From: Neurospora tetrasperma FGSC 2508
Lineage: Eukaryota > Ascomycota > Sordariomycetes > Sordariales > Sordariaceae
DNA length: 64,000 nt
Direction of reading: 5' to 3'
Assembly: GCF_000213175.1 (NCBI RefSeq)
Contig: NW_009799100.1
Coordinates: 1,357,887 to 1,421,886 of the forward strand
In this document: positions 11,018 to 22,011 of the stretch, piece after piece
How positions within the stretch are numbered: the first letter of the stretch is position 1
Layout of the letters: each line of letters begins with the position of its first letter
Position numbers and translations under genes: made by a program
Notes under the pieces: model-generated
Told to the model about the DNA's origin: nothing
Databases searched by the model: none
Seen by the model: the letters and a program-made list of their open reading frames with translations, nothing else

Positions 11018-11663
11018 AGTCCATGTTGTCTGGTTTCTTGTGATGATATATTGGCAGTGACTAAGCACAAGTTTTGAAGGAGACTTTGTCCACTACGTCT
11101 ACGTCTTCAGGTGGACTTGCTGGAGTTCCAGGCACGACTCGTTTTGTGTCGAGAATGTCACTCCTATCGAAAAACTTGAAACACGCGCGCAAACTCCCCC
11201 GCTCTTTGATCCTTTGCTCCACGAACAACAATCTTTTGCGCCGAAGAAGCCGAACTATCAATAGGCCGAAAGAGCTACCTAGATGATGAGGTTAACAATG
11301 TTCGGGGCTGTGGAAAAACTGCTGTCCTGTGAATAGTTTCACATGCTTGTGATTATTGTTGAGCAGGGCAGGTGGTTAGGGCCGTTAATAGACTGAAAAC
11401 AGGATTTGATCAAGGTAACAGTCATGTCTCAACGATATACCTTGGTTCGAGGTCATGGAATAGATAATAGAGTAAAGGCTCCGACAGACTGGCGTGTACG
11501 AATACACATTTGACACAAGAAACGCTCGCTGTAAGGCTGAATCAGCCCGTCACCGGTCAGCCAGAGTACTCACCCATTGGTGCCCAACAGGCTTTGTGCA
11601 GATATCAAGCCACCGACCACAAACAACCAAAGTGGTGCCGCCACTTCCTCTTCCCCACTTCGC
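11018..11663. other. intergenic between convergent genes
   Basis: This is the 3' flank of both neighbours. Short frames here have no coding character. Nothing else was recognised. Confidence 0.45.
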
Positions 11664-12922
11664 TCAGTTCAACTTCTTCTGCGCCTCCTCCTGCGCCAAC
11701 ACCCTCTCCAACACGTTCATCTTGAACATGCGATACATGACCAAATCCAACAACCAGTCTCCAAAGAAGGTACCAGCCCAAACGAGTCTCGCCCATCCAC
11801 CAGCCCAGAAGTAATCCGCCCTGCCAAACCAGCTCCTCAAAATCAGCGGGGCTTCACCCTTCAGCGCATTCCTCACCAGCTTTCTCGCATACTCCTCCGT
11901 GCCCACCGTCGCGTTGTTCTGCGAAAACGTCAAGCGGCGCTCAAAGAACTCCTTGACGCGCATGTAGAGGCTGTTCTCGGGCAGAGTGCGGTGCGTCTTG
12001 GAGGCAATTTGGGACCGGACGGTGCCTGTCATGGTGGTCATGACGCGCACGCCAAAGGGCTTGAGTTCCAAGCGAAGCGTGCGCGAGTACGAGACCACGG
12101 CGCCCTTGGTGGCGCAGTAGACGCTCCCAAAGACATAAGGGGTGATGGCGGCGAGAGAGGCAATGTTGATGATTAACCCGCGGGCGGCGATGAGTTGGTC
12201 GGCAAAGGCTTTGCACATGGCCATTACGCCAAAGACGTTGGTCTCGAAGGTCTCGCGGACGTCGTCGAGGTCGATGTCGGTGGCGGGGTGGGTGTGAGTG
12301 CGGCCGCTGGTTGAAGGGGGGGGGTGAGGGTTAGTAGGGATAGATGGTGGATGGATAAGCCTTAATGGGAAAAGGGGGAAAGTAAACAATGGGGGACCGT
12401 GTGGCAGCATGAGGAACAGAACGTACGCGTTGTTGACGAGAATGTCAAGCTTGCCGCCGGTGATCTGGGCAACTTCCTCGTGGCAGGTCTTGATGCTCTC
12501 GGCATTGGTGACGTCGAGGGCGAGGGTGCTCATGCCCATGTCGGCCATCTCGGCCAAGACGGCTGGGTTGCGGGCCGTTGCGATGACATGGACGCCTTCA
12601 TGGTGAGATTGTTAGTATTTTGTTTGATAAAATTCGAACTGAAAGCAATGGGCGGGATGCTTTGTAGCTCCGGAAACGGGCAGCTGCCGGTACACACCTT
12701 GCTTGTGAAACTCGAGGCAGAGGGCATGACCGATGCCGCCTGGCGTGCAGCTGTTATAAGATAATGTCAGCGATTTGCTATGAAAAGATCATTGATGTGT
12801 TGGACAATTGGAGCGCCTAGAATAGAGGGCATATCACGGACACTCCGGCAAAGCAAACCGACGTCGCAATAAACGTACCCAGTGATCAAGACGGTCTTTT
12901 GTCCAGGTAGAGGGCCAGTCAT
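11664..12922 (-). CDS. AYR1: short-chain reductase, AYR1-like 1-acyl-DHAP reductase
   Basis: There are four exons (12922-12879, 12750-12698, 12595-12427, 12306-11664), all with GT..AG borders and TACTAAC-like branch sites, giving 302 residues. It is a classical short-chain dehydrogenase. The nucleotide-binding TGCTPGGIGHAL lies near residue 14. The NNAG motif is split by intron 3. The catalytic Tyr and Lys are in YCATKGA, and the Ser is in NIASLAA. Yeast Ayr1, the NADPH-dependent 1-acyl-dihydroxyacetone-phosphate reductase of lipid droplets and ER, shares the layout: NNAG followed by a PATD-like block, VNVFG-like TNVFGVM, FGSVYCATKGAV, and LRLELKPFGVRV. Its role would be in phosphatidic acid and triacylglycerol synthesis. 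The C-terminal hydrophobic stretch FWAGGWARLVWAGTFFGDWL fits membrane association. A related SDR with another substrate is the main alternative. Confidence 0.85.
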
Positions 12923-13457
12923 TTCTGCTTCTGACTGATATGTTGTTGATGTGGAATGGTGGTGAGATCTGAATTTGAGGACTGGGCTTTCGCTTTGTTT
13001 GGGTGAATTGCCCCGCTAACAAAGTCGGAGACATGCCGAGGCTTGTGAAGCCATGCAATTCAAGGGTTAGGGTCGTATTGGCTCAGTCCCTTCTTTCATT
13101 TCTCCTACCATATCCAATATCCGGCTCTCTTTGAAAATATTGCGTTGAAAGCATGCTGGAATAATGGTAGGTAGACTAGAGCAGGATACAAAGCCTAAAG
13201 CCAGCCAATATCAGGAAATCGCAAGAATAGCAAGTGATATCTCTGGGGTAAAGTGCCCCCCCGCAGAATTAATCAATGCTCTCCATTTATCCACGGCAAG
13301 CCTACACAAGAAACGGTGTCGAAAATGAACGATCGGCAGAAGCTATCGGCTCCTGGAAGTGAGTACTTAGCCACTCAGGCGGGCAGCTTGAACCAAAGTT
13401 GTCCATGGCCGAAACAGCTACTCGAATCACGGCCAAACACCTACCTTTCACATTAAG
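12923..13457. other. intergenic, shared upstream region
   Basis: This lies between divergent genes and should hold both promoters. No motif stands out. Confidence 0.45.
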
Positions 13458-14273
13458 ATGCAGTCCAGATCTGCCAAAGACACGGTCTGGTTCACCGTCG
13501 TCTGCTTCCTTGCACTCATTACTTTTGTGTTCGCTGAGTGTGTCCGGGAGGGACTGCTAGCAGCAGCCCACAGTTATGTAGCCACCTTCTCCGCCGGCAA
13601 ATTTGACGGCCTTAAACACGCCTCGAGTAACTTTACCTACCAGGAGAACAACAAGGCAGCCGACATCAAGCGCGGCGTCCTCAGCCAATCGCACAACATC
13701 AGCCTCAACCGATCAACGGCCGACACCATTGCCTGCGCCAGCTACACCATGATCATCTCATTGGCGAGCGATTCCAACTCCAAGCCCTATGTCACGGCAA
13801 CCCAGATCCGTCATCCAGCCGATGGTGACACATCAACCATCTCATCCATCGACACCATCGCCGCCACGACGGGGTCCCTGTTCTTCAACGCCCAAAAGAC
13901 GCTCGGGTACATCCAGAAGGAGAACTGGGGTGTCATCGAGACGGCGGCGAATAGGCCAAGTCGAGAACTGCTGAGAAAGGTTGGGGATGCGTATCTCGAC
14001 ATGTGGACGGATGCAAAGGCAGCTGATAGTATCCCATGGGGAGCCGACTGTGAGCGTGTTGAAGGGTCGCAGTATACCAGACCGTGTGGTGGTCAGTTAC
14101 CGAGAGGAGGCAGTTCAAAGCGCAACGGATACCGGCGATATGTCATCGATGAGGTGATGGGTTCGGTTGACGTGCTGTGCTCGTTTGATGCGCTGGGGAA
14201 TATGCCGGATAGCCATGAGATTCGGGTTGAGGGCGGTGAGGTCAAGTATGTCCATACGATTACAGTAATTTGA
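13458..14273 (+). CDS. secreted protein, DUF8021-like
   Basis: This is an intronless gene of 271 residues. It starts with a typical signal peptide: a short charged N-terminus, the hydrophobic core VWFTVVCFLALITFVF, and probable cleavage after AFA/E near residue 26. The mature part begins ECVREGLLAAAHSYVATFSA. It then shows blocks I associate with the fungal extracellular DUF8021 domain: NFTYQENN, the RSTADTIACASYTMI strand, IPWGADCERVEG and RRYVIDEVMGSVDVLCSF. Several cysteines and NxS/T sites fit an extracellular protein. The domain's function is unknown; many members are small secreted fungal proteins. The secreted nature is well supported and the family assignment is from memory. Confidence 0.8.
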   Translation: MQSRSAKDTVWFTVVCFLALITFVFAECVREGLLAAAHSYVATFSAGKFDGLKHASSNFTYQENNKAADIKRGVLSQSHNISLNRSTADTIACASYTMIISLASDSNSKPYVTATQIRHPADGDTSTISSIDTIAATTGSLFFNAQKTLGYIQKENWGVIETAANRPSRELLRKVGDAYLDMWTDAKAADSIPWGADCERVEGSQYTRPCGGQLPRGGSSKRNGYRRYVIDEVMGSVDVLCSFDALGNMPDSHEIRVEGGEVKYVHTITVI

Positions 14274-14750
14274 GAGCGTCGTGTAGTGTAATGAGGCGAA
14301 ATGCTGCTGTACTTGAAGCTGTAAAAATGCATCGATGAAGTCGGAAAGTGTTCCCGTCAAAAGTCACAGGGCTGCACAAAGTGATGTCGAAATCCCCACA
14401 TTCGCGTTTGTTAGGGCCCTGGGCACGGACCCACAGTCCACAGCAGCCACTGACCCCGGTCCATCCACAATTCGCATTGAGCCAATGCGCCGCCAGGAAC
14501 CGTTTGAAAGTGGGCTGGCTCAGGTGGGGTGGGGGACGTCTGCAGACGATTGCCGGCCGGGAAAAATTGCTACTCTTTCAGTCTTCCAGGAACACGGAAA
14601 AATTTCAATTGTCTGCGCCGGCGAACGAACGATTGTCAACATCTCACTCCGAACCCGACGGTCCTCCAATTCACTGACGCGCGAGGAGACGCAAGACGCA
14701 CCCTTGCCGTATTCCCATTTCAACAAACAACCCAACCCAACCAATAAATC
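14274..14750. other. intergenic, GAR1 upstream region
   Basis: This holds the 3' end of the secreted-protein gene and the GAR1 promoter and leader. Open frames here conflict with the GAR1 gene model and have no coding look. Confidence 0.5.
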
Positions 14751-15645
14751 ATGTCTTTCAGAGGTCGTGGAGGAGGTGGTGACCGTGGTGGCCGTGGCGG
14801 CTTCAGAGGTACGCCGCATCATTCTTCTATTATCAACCGTTATCGCACACCTTGATGTCGTCGCCTTGGTCGCACTTTGCCGTCAACCATTGGCGCCACT
14901 CAGGGCGATTCACTTTTTCACCCATACTTCTTCTACAATGTTCAATGATAACTAACATAGTTATCCTACAACAGGCGGCCGTGGTGGTTTCGGTCAGCGC
15001 GACGATGGTCCCCCCGCCCAGGTTCTCGAGCTCGGCACCTTTGAGCACGCCGTCGAGGGCGAGATGTTCTACAAGTCCACCAACCCCAAGATTCCCCATT
15101 TCAACGCTCAGGTCTTCCTTGAGAACAAGACCCCCATCGGCAAGATCGATGAGGTCCTCGGTCCTCTCAACCAGGTGCGCACTTCCCCCCGAAACATGAA
15201 TCAGAGCACATCGAATTAACACTCCTCCTTCTTTCAGGTCTACTTCACCGTCAAGCCCCAAACCGGCATCGTCGCTACTTCCTTCAAGCCCGGCGACAAG
15301 GTCTTCGTCGGCTCCGAGAAGCTCCTCCCTCTCGAGCGTTTCCTCCCCAAGCCCAAGGTTCTCGGCGCCCCCAAGGTGAAGAAGGCTGGCCGTGGTGGTG
15401 CTGGTGGTCGTGGCGGTCCCAGAGGTGGTGCCCGCGGTGGCGGCCGTGGCGGATTCTCCTCTCGCGGCGGCGGTGGTGGCTTCTCCCGCGGTGGTGGTGG
15501 TGGTGGCTTCTCCCGCGGCGGCGGTGGTGGTTTCAGCAGGGGCGGCGGTCGCGGTGGCAGCGGCGGCTTCTCGAGGGGTGGTGGTGGCCGTGGTGGCGGC
15601 GGTTTCTCCCGCGGTGGCGGCCGCGGTGGTCGTGGTGGCTACTAA
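14751..15645 (+). CDS. GAR1: H/ACA snoRNP subunit GAR1
   Basis: There are three exons (14751-14808, 14975-15174, 15238-15645) giving 221 residues. Intron 1 is 166 bp with a perfect ACTAAC branch; intron 2 starts with the weaker GTGCGC. GAR1 is a core protein of nucleolar H/ACA particles that guide pseudouridylation of rRNA and snRNA, binding the Cbf5 catalytic subunit. The protein has the expected three parts. There is an N-terminal RGG region, then the beta-barrel Gar1 domain ([72 protein letters not shown]). Last is a C-terminal block of RGG and FSRGGG repeats. The first intron splits the N-terminal RGG box. The call is secure. Confidence 0.97.
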
Positions 15646-16830
15646 GCGGTTGCGAAGGAGTGACGACGACGACGACGACGAAGACACCAACCAGTGGTGC
15701 TGCTGCTGGCGCTGCTTGGAAAGGAAAGGGAGCGGAAGAAAGACTTGTTGCTTTACCAGGTTCTTGGGTTTTGTTAAACATGGTCCTCAAAATGGCTATG
15801 GCTTGTGGCGTTATGGAAGGGACAAATTCTTTCTGCCGCATCAGGAGGGTTCGGCAAGTTGTGTTTTTATCTCTGTAGGCATCTCTCGGTTTTCTCTGTC
15901 TGCTAATTTCGGTTTCTTTGGACTACAACACATCAAACTGAGCGCATCTGGATCTGGCTTTTACAAGCCTTCTCGTTGACGGTGGATGAAATTGGGGCAT
16001 TAAAATGTCCTTGGCACAGGCATCAGGTCATGTTCGGACAGACAGCTATCTGTCCGGTCGCTTGCGTACGATCAAGGGCAGTACCCAGCTGTAAACGTCA
16101 CCGCCGCCGTCGAACGGGATCCTCAAAGATGCACGGCATCCTCTTGAACCTCAGCTTGGACTGGATTCCGGTAGCCTAGCGGGGACAGAGGCCCCAGTCC
16201 AATATCATCGGCCATGCAGCAACCACACATCGACCGCATATCGAGCGCCAACCCGTCAGATATATAGCACCGACTGAACCCCCAGTATCAACGGCCCGCA
16301 ACTGACACCTTCGAACGACAGGCCTCTCGCAACCCGAAACCTGTTCTTCGTCTTCACCCACTCAGTCCGAGGTGTTCCTACCCATCATTCTTCCAACGCC
16401 GCAACTTCCACAACACCCCTCTCGAGAAGAATCAAGAATCGTCGAGCTTCTTCGTGCCTATTTCCGCCGGCTATGGGCACAACAGGTCACAATCCGTTAC
16501 CAATGTACTCGGACAGCAGCGCATGGTTGTCCGCCTCCCCGTCTTTCCGGTATCTTGCCATTGGCTTGAGTGGCTTGCTTGGGTCATTATGGCTTGTGAC
16601 TCTAAAGGGCCCGTGCAGGCTGCGGTCCGTGTGGACTGAGGTTGACCCGTGGTGGTGGACTGTTCCGGCGCATGTCCTTGTAACCTTGTTCAGCGATAGC
16701 CGTATATAGATCAAAACGCAACTCGACCTTCCTCCTAACGATGTCAATTGTCCAGGACCCTTCACTAACTCGTTTCTTCATATCATTACATCATTTGCAT
16801 GCATGGGTACCATCTCTCCAGGATCGCAAT
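15646..16830. other. intergenic
   Basis: This begins with the GAR1 3' UTR, which has a (GAC)n microsatellite at about 15662-15683. On the right is the upstream region of the membrane-protein gene, with a TATATA at 16703-16708. No gene was recognised in between. Confidence 0.5.
16703..16708 (+). promoter_or_regulatory. TATA-like box
   Basis: TATATA lies about 125 bp upstream of the ATG at 16831. It is plausible as a core promoter element by sequence and spacing only. Confidence 0.35.
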
Positions 16831-17828
16831 ATGGCTGACGACTCTGAGCCTCAGGACAGCAAACTCTCCACAGCCGCAAACATCGTCGGCCTCCTCACTT
16901 TCACTCTCGCGGCGCTCAATCTTGTGATTGTCCGAGTTCTACAAAACGAAAGAAGCATAGTCAACCAACTCCGGAAAAGGGGGTGGAGGAATTCTCTCAA
17001 CGCCTTGGAACAGAAGATACGTTACATTCGGCTCTTTAATCCATCTTTCGTCGGCTTTGGAAGAGATCAAATCCATGCCGGCCATGCTTCCGGAGAAAGG
17101 TCCGACCTGGAAGACAAGCAGCCAGAAGAACGGTTAAGCGAGATTTTCAAGGATGTTCAGAATTGTTATGACCAGGGAAAGGTCAACGTCAACGAAACAG
17201 AAGCTATTGAGAACCATCTCGCCGAACAGATTAGCCCCGCTGGCTACGCAAGAGCTACGAGACGGTTGATATCGCAATGGGATGTGGAGGGCTTTTACGA
17301 GGCGTCAATGTCGGTCTGGAGACAACTTTACAATCGGAGAGAAGCGCGAGAGGCTGCGGGTAAATTGGAGGAAAATTACCAGGAGTGTAAGTGCACATGT
17401 GTGTTGTCTTTTCACTCTCGCCCTTCTGGGGGAAAAAGATAAAGAGAAAGGAGAAAAAGAACCGCCCAAAATTGAAGTTCAGAGCTCATGACTGATACTA
17501 AAAATCATCCAGTGTCCTCCATCGTGGCTGATGTGGACTCGCACATCTTGCTCATACAGGGACTCAAAATACTGCAGCTACAAAGGTAATTCATCCATAC
17601 CTCTAGGTACCTACCTCCCCATCTCATGCATCTCAAACATGAGCCGCCATTCACATCTCGTTTTCAATGAGCCTTGAGACTTCTTTTGTTTTTTTCTTTT
17701 TTTTCTTGTGGGACAACTTCTAACATTGGACGTTGCCAAGCACCATCGACCGTCAAGCGCAAGCAGTCAGCGAACTGGAGAACGTCAAAAAGACTCTCGA
17801 GGGAACACCACCAGCACCAGCTTCTTAG
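16831..17828 (+). CDS. membrane-anchored coiled-coil protein, LSTxxNxVGLLTFTL type
   Basis: There are three exons (16831-17386, 17513-17585, 17741-17828) giving 238 residues. Donors are GTAAGT and GTAATT and branch sites are CTGAT and CTAAC. I use the ATG at 16831 (MADDSEPQDSKLSTAANIVG) because it aligns with the start of the related gene at 8.1 kb. An in-frame ATG at 16741 exists. One hydrophobic segment (NIVGLLTFTLAALNLVIVRV, about residues 15-34) is followed by basic and helical sequence. The end, assembled across the introns, is SELENVKKTLEGTPPAPAS and looks like a coiled coil. No enzyme motif is present. The shared N-terminus with the 8.1-kb gene suggests a small family; its function is unknown. 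Confidence 0.65.
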
Positions 17829-18717
17829 CCAGATGGAGGAGGATCATCTCCATCGTCCTAGTTCTTGGCCGACCAATACGCAGGCATCGATCCGGCCTCT
17901 CTAGAGATATTTTTTGTCTATTTAGGTATCTAAAGCAGACATACGGACTTTCCCTATGGATATCTTGCTTCGCGACTTTTTTCTCTCTTTTTTTTACTGA
18001 ACAGTAAGCTGCGCGAACTATGTCGGCGCGGGAGCCCACTGTCTAGAATCTGGACTCAAGCACAAACGCCTCATCGCAGTTATGCACTTGTCATTTTTTC
18101 AAAGTTTCCATCACCATCTAATTGTATGTATAACATTAGATACCTAAGGAACTTTGATCTTGTGGATCCTTTGTAACTCAGTAATGAATTGCACACAATG
18201 ATGTGGACCATGTCATTCGGTTCATGAGCTTGTATAAACTGATAGCCGTCCTCATGAGAAGGGGGACCACCTGCTCGCTTCTCGGGATAACACCGCGGAG
18301 TTAGGTAGGAGGATAGCCATTGCACATAGAGGCCAAGTTGCAGATTATTGAGGCTGATATGCACAAAATCAATGGCATACAGATAGATATCCATTTTACA
18401 GTCTCTCTATTGGTACTGGGGTGATGTGGGAAGCTGGAAGCGATCACCAATTACCTAGGAGAGGGTGTGTAGGATTGGATGCAGGCGTGTTATGGCTTTT
18501 GATCGTATTGTACAGGAAGACTTCGCTGGGAATCGGCAAACCCGAGGGAGAAGTCGGCGAGAGTCTGCTTTTCAGATTGTGAGTACATCTAGATCCTTTG
18601 CTATCTGCGCCTTTCTTGGCCCGCAAGCAATTAGCATCACACGCCACACTTATCGTCTCCGCGGTCAAGATCCCGGGGGGAAAAAAAAAAAAAAAAGAGA
18701 AAACCAGCCCAAAAAAG
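17829..18717. other. intergenic
   Basis: This is the region between the membrane-protein gene and the minus-strand 5S gene. It contains T-rich runs near 17688-17706 and 17976-17996. The A run at 18711-18716 is the 5S terminator read on the other strand. No further gene was seen. Confidence 0.45.
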
Positions 18718-18836
18718 ACATACAACACCTGGGATTCGCTGGTCGTCACCGACCCAACTACTAGTCAGGCGATTGGTAGTTTATCTATGGGAGAGCGGAC
18801 GGGATCCCGAGTTTTCTACTATCTATGGTCGTATGT
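18718..18836 (-). rRNA. 5S rRNA: 5S ribosomal RNA, complete
   Basis: This is a 119-nt gene on the minus strand that starts ACATACGACCATA and ends TGTTGTATGT, the two ends pairing as helix I. The loop regions CTCGGGATCCCGTCCGCTC and GTAGTTGGGTCGGTGACGAC are those of Neurospora-type dispersed 5S genes, including the internal polymerase III control region. A run of six T follows directly at 18716-18711 as terminator. A CATAAT sequence lies about 30 bp upstream, where Neurospora 5S genes carry a TATA box. A second copy sits at 25.0 kb on the plus strand. Confidence 0.95.
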
Positions 18837-19412
18837 GATGATATTGGGTTGGAGTGGGCATTATGAAGCACAACGGAAACACCATTGGTAGAGAGAGTTT
18901 GAGTCTGAAAGTGTTTTGCGGCTCTCTAGTCGGCACTGGCTTGAACATACAAGCAGGCTGTGTCATGAAGTTTGAGCGCTGCGTTATATTTTCTTCTTAG
19001 TGCTGCCGAGATTGAACCTCATTACTAATTGTCGTTGATGAAGTATGTTGGAGTGTCTTATGCTTAGATGACTTGGATAAGTCATCTTCGGTTAAATATC
19101 AGGTAATTGTCTACTGCGGGACAATGTAAGCATGGTGATGTTGACACGCGGATTTATATCGTTGGCAGGCACCGAAGAGTTGTGTGCATATTCGTATTGC
19201 TAACTGAGTTTCCTATGTACAAGCATCGACAGTTGCACATTTCATATAAGAAAAGGTGTAGATATGTACTTGAAGGGCGACCCGTTTGATTCAACCAGGC
19301 CTTAAGCGACTCTGTAGAAAGTAGAAGTACCTCCGTGCAAGGGAATTCAAATTGAAACAAGTTAATGTGGTAAGCAAGCCTCCCTTGCCTCCTTTGGGGA
19401 TTGGCTGCCTAC
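18837..19412. other. intergenic
   Basis: This is upstream of the 5S gene and downstream of the AA9 gene. No gene or repeat was recognised. Confidence 0.45.
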
Positions 19413-20587
19413 TTAGCAAGTAAACACAGCAGGACCAGGGATGGTATAAGTGGCAGCTGTTTCCATCACATCACCGTTAGCAATCACTTTCATATCTCCT
19501 CTCCCTTCTTCACCCTCCCCACCCCACTCCTCATCTTTCCCAAATAGAAAAGCAAGAAAGCAAGGAAAAAAACTCACCCTGGTAAGCATTATAAGTGACC
19601 CCCGGATCAGTACTCTTGTACGCGCCCGGGAAACTAACCAGTTCCGAGCTGGGCGTCTTGGTACCCGAACCCGTAACCTGCAACTGATGGCATCCCGGGT
19701 AAAACTGAGCACCAGGATAAGAGTAGGCGCTGTGCAGCGCAATGATCTCATGCCTAACCAGATAGTAACCGGGCTTAAGGCAGGACGGGATGGCGTACTC
19801 GTAGTTGGCCGGGGCGGTCATGAGGGGGGTCTTTTCGTTGTCGTCAGTATTAATAAACGTTTTCCATATCAAGGATGGGTAAGATCGAGCGAAGCGAGCA
19901 AAGTAAAAAATGAAAAGAAAGAAAAGAAAGAAAACTCACAGCAGCCCAAACATTGCTAGTCCCCTCCCTTCCACCTTCCTTAATCTTAAACCAAACCTTA
20001 TCACTGGCGCTAGGGGTCCAGTCCTGGCACCCCGTGTCGGGACAGCGGGCCATGTAGGTGATGACGGGTCCCACGTGCGAGTCGGGCCAGATGGTCCAGC
20101 GCAAAGTGACGGTCGATCCGGCGGCGGCGGACGCATGAAGCTTGGCCGGGGCGGCGTCGGCGTTGCACTGGATGTCGAGGGAAGTCACGTCTTCGACGGG
20201 GCCGTTGCCGGGAATCTTGCGGGAAATTCGATCGGGCGGCTATAGAAGATGGGAGGGGAAGAAAGTTAGGAGCGGATGGGAAGGTTTGGGATGATAAGTG
20301 TAAAGGGAGGGGGGAAACTTACGCTGCCCATATAGGGGTCCTGGTACGGCTACATATTGTATGAAGTGTGAGTTTTTGGGATACAAGTCGGGGGTCATAG
20401 TGATGGTGATGGTGTTACCTGGTAGAACTGTGAGGTTGTTAGCAAGTTTTCCCTAGTATAGTCCAAGATGAAGGTATTCATAAGGTATTCATACCTGATA
20501 AAACTGACCACCAATAGTGGCGTTATCAACAAAGCCGTGAGCGGCCACCAGGCCGATGGAAGCCAAAAGAGTCGCAAAGGTCTTCAT
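19413..20587 (-). CDS. AA9 lytic polysaccharide monooxygenase, no CBM
   Basis: There are six exons (20587-20495, 20427-20419, 20349-20323, 20239-19940, 19830-19578, 19456-19413) giving 241 residues. It is a copper enzyme that oxidatively cleaves cellulose or related glucans outside the cell. The signal peptide MKTFATLLASIGLVAA is cleaved before the copper-binding His1 of HGFVDNATIGGQFY. The second copper His is in LVRHEIIALHSA. The conserved GAQFYPGCHQLQVTG follows, with the axial Tyr in QFYPGC. The protein ends YTIPGPAVFTC, so there is no cellulose-binding module. Exon 2 is only 9 nt (FYQ) and is needed to give the QFYQFYQPYQDPYMGS run I recall from close Neurospora homologues. Other splits of introns 1-2 are possible, but all borders used are GT..AG. 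Confidence 0.93.
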
Positions 20588-22011
20588 CTTGGTCTTTGTC
20601 GAGTTCAAGTTTGAGCTGACTGTCCAACCTCTGTCTGACAACAAGCGAGCCTCTTTCCTTTTCCATCCGGGTCTCAACTCCAGTATATATACTGTTCCTA
20701 TATGCGGCTCTTCCTTTGACCTAGACCCAAGTCATAACTTGTGAACCCGTTTCGTCGCACCTAGGTAGCCATGTGGACTCAAACCAGACGTTCGGATATT
20801 CCGACGTCTCGATCCGGGTGTGGCATCAAACCAAAAAAACCATTAAACCAGGTTCAGATAGAAGATAGACTTGGCGATCCGGCTCTCCACGTTTCATCAT
20901 ACTGTATCTGGTAGCTGGACAGGGGACGGAGGCTGCACGATCCACTCTTACCCTTGAGGATAAGTTCTCCAAAGTCGTTGGGGAAGATGATACCGACAGG
21001 GCAATATGGACAATCTTGGGTTGATCCGCCAAGAAAAAAGACGCGCGTCAATGGGCCTTAATAGAAACATATGGTGATGGTGGTGACAGGCCAAGTTTAA
21101 GGTATCTAGCTTGATCGAGGAGTACTCTATTGACAAACGGGGCACCATCTTCCGAACTGCTGCTGGAATTACAACAAGAATTGACCCACCAATGGTATAA
21201 CACCGAGAGCGCGCCCGCGGGGGGGGGGCTTTCAAGGAGTGTGTTTGGAGAAACTACCATATTGTAGAGAATGCGCATCGTAATGATGGTGAGGGGAGAG
21301 CGTCGACGTTACAGTCATATGCGTGGTGAGTAGTCCAGTCGTAGTCCATATCGGATCAAGTTCCCGTCAAGAGTCTTGGTATTGACGTGAACAATAAGAA
21401 AAAGTGGTTAACAGAAGGGAATATACCAGGAAACTGTTCCCGAAAAGCCGCTATGGTGTGTACTTCGGGATGATTTCCCAATGTTGGCTTCTGAAACTGT
21501 AAAATCAATCAGTTTGGCTGGTCCGTCCGCAGATAATCCGTTCAATCACCGGGCCCGACCGACACCCACATAGAGACCCGGATGCCGACCGACCTCCGAG
21601 TTTTGGTGATCCACTCCTCCGTACTGTACCGGTGTATTGATCATGGCCCCATGTCCTACCGGCATTCGAACATCGATTGTATTTTCCACTTGCCACATTT
21701 CTGCCAATCCCCAGTGATGAAGAGGGCTTGCAATTGACAATGTAGGACATGCCAATTGCCGAACAGCAATGCTATGGGTCAACTTTTGGGGCAATGATAA
21801 GCGCTTGCTCCTCCACACGCTACTGCGTCTCTAGGACAAACTGGGGAAAGGGTGATGATTCTAGGCTGACTTGACGCATAGAGACCCAGTGAAATGATCA
21901 ACTCGTGGGGCCTCATGAGTTGGCAAAAAGCCTCAAGGTTGGGCTCAACCATCGTCTGACCAATATGTCATCCCACACAACACACAAAATCCTCATGAAT
22001 AATTAGCAGGC
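20588..22011. other. intergenic, AA9 and HET gene upstream regions
   Basis: This is a divergent promoter region for the AA9 gene on the left and the HET-domain gene on the right. Besides the TATA box there is a G9 run near 21222. No other gene was recognised. Confidence 0.5.
20684..20691 (-). promoter_or_regulatory. TATA box of the AA9 gene
   Basis: TATATATA lies about 97-104 bp upstream of the AA9 ATG, a fitting place for the core promoter of a strongly inducible secreted-enzyme gene. Confidence 0.5.

Noticed and set aside
13253-13456. Plus-strand 67-codon frame before the secreted-protein gene
   Set aside because: It starts with GTG and ends two bases before the real ATG; most likely leader sequence.
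14335-14955. Plus-strand 206-codon frame overlapping GAR1
   Set aside because: It runs in another frame across the GAR1 exon 1 and intron 1, which are firmly supported.
14833-15690. Minus-strand 285-codon Thr/Ala-rich frame
   Set aside because: It is the antisense of the GAR1 RGG repeats.
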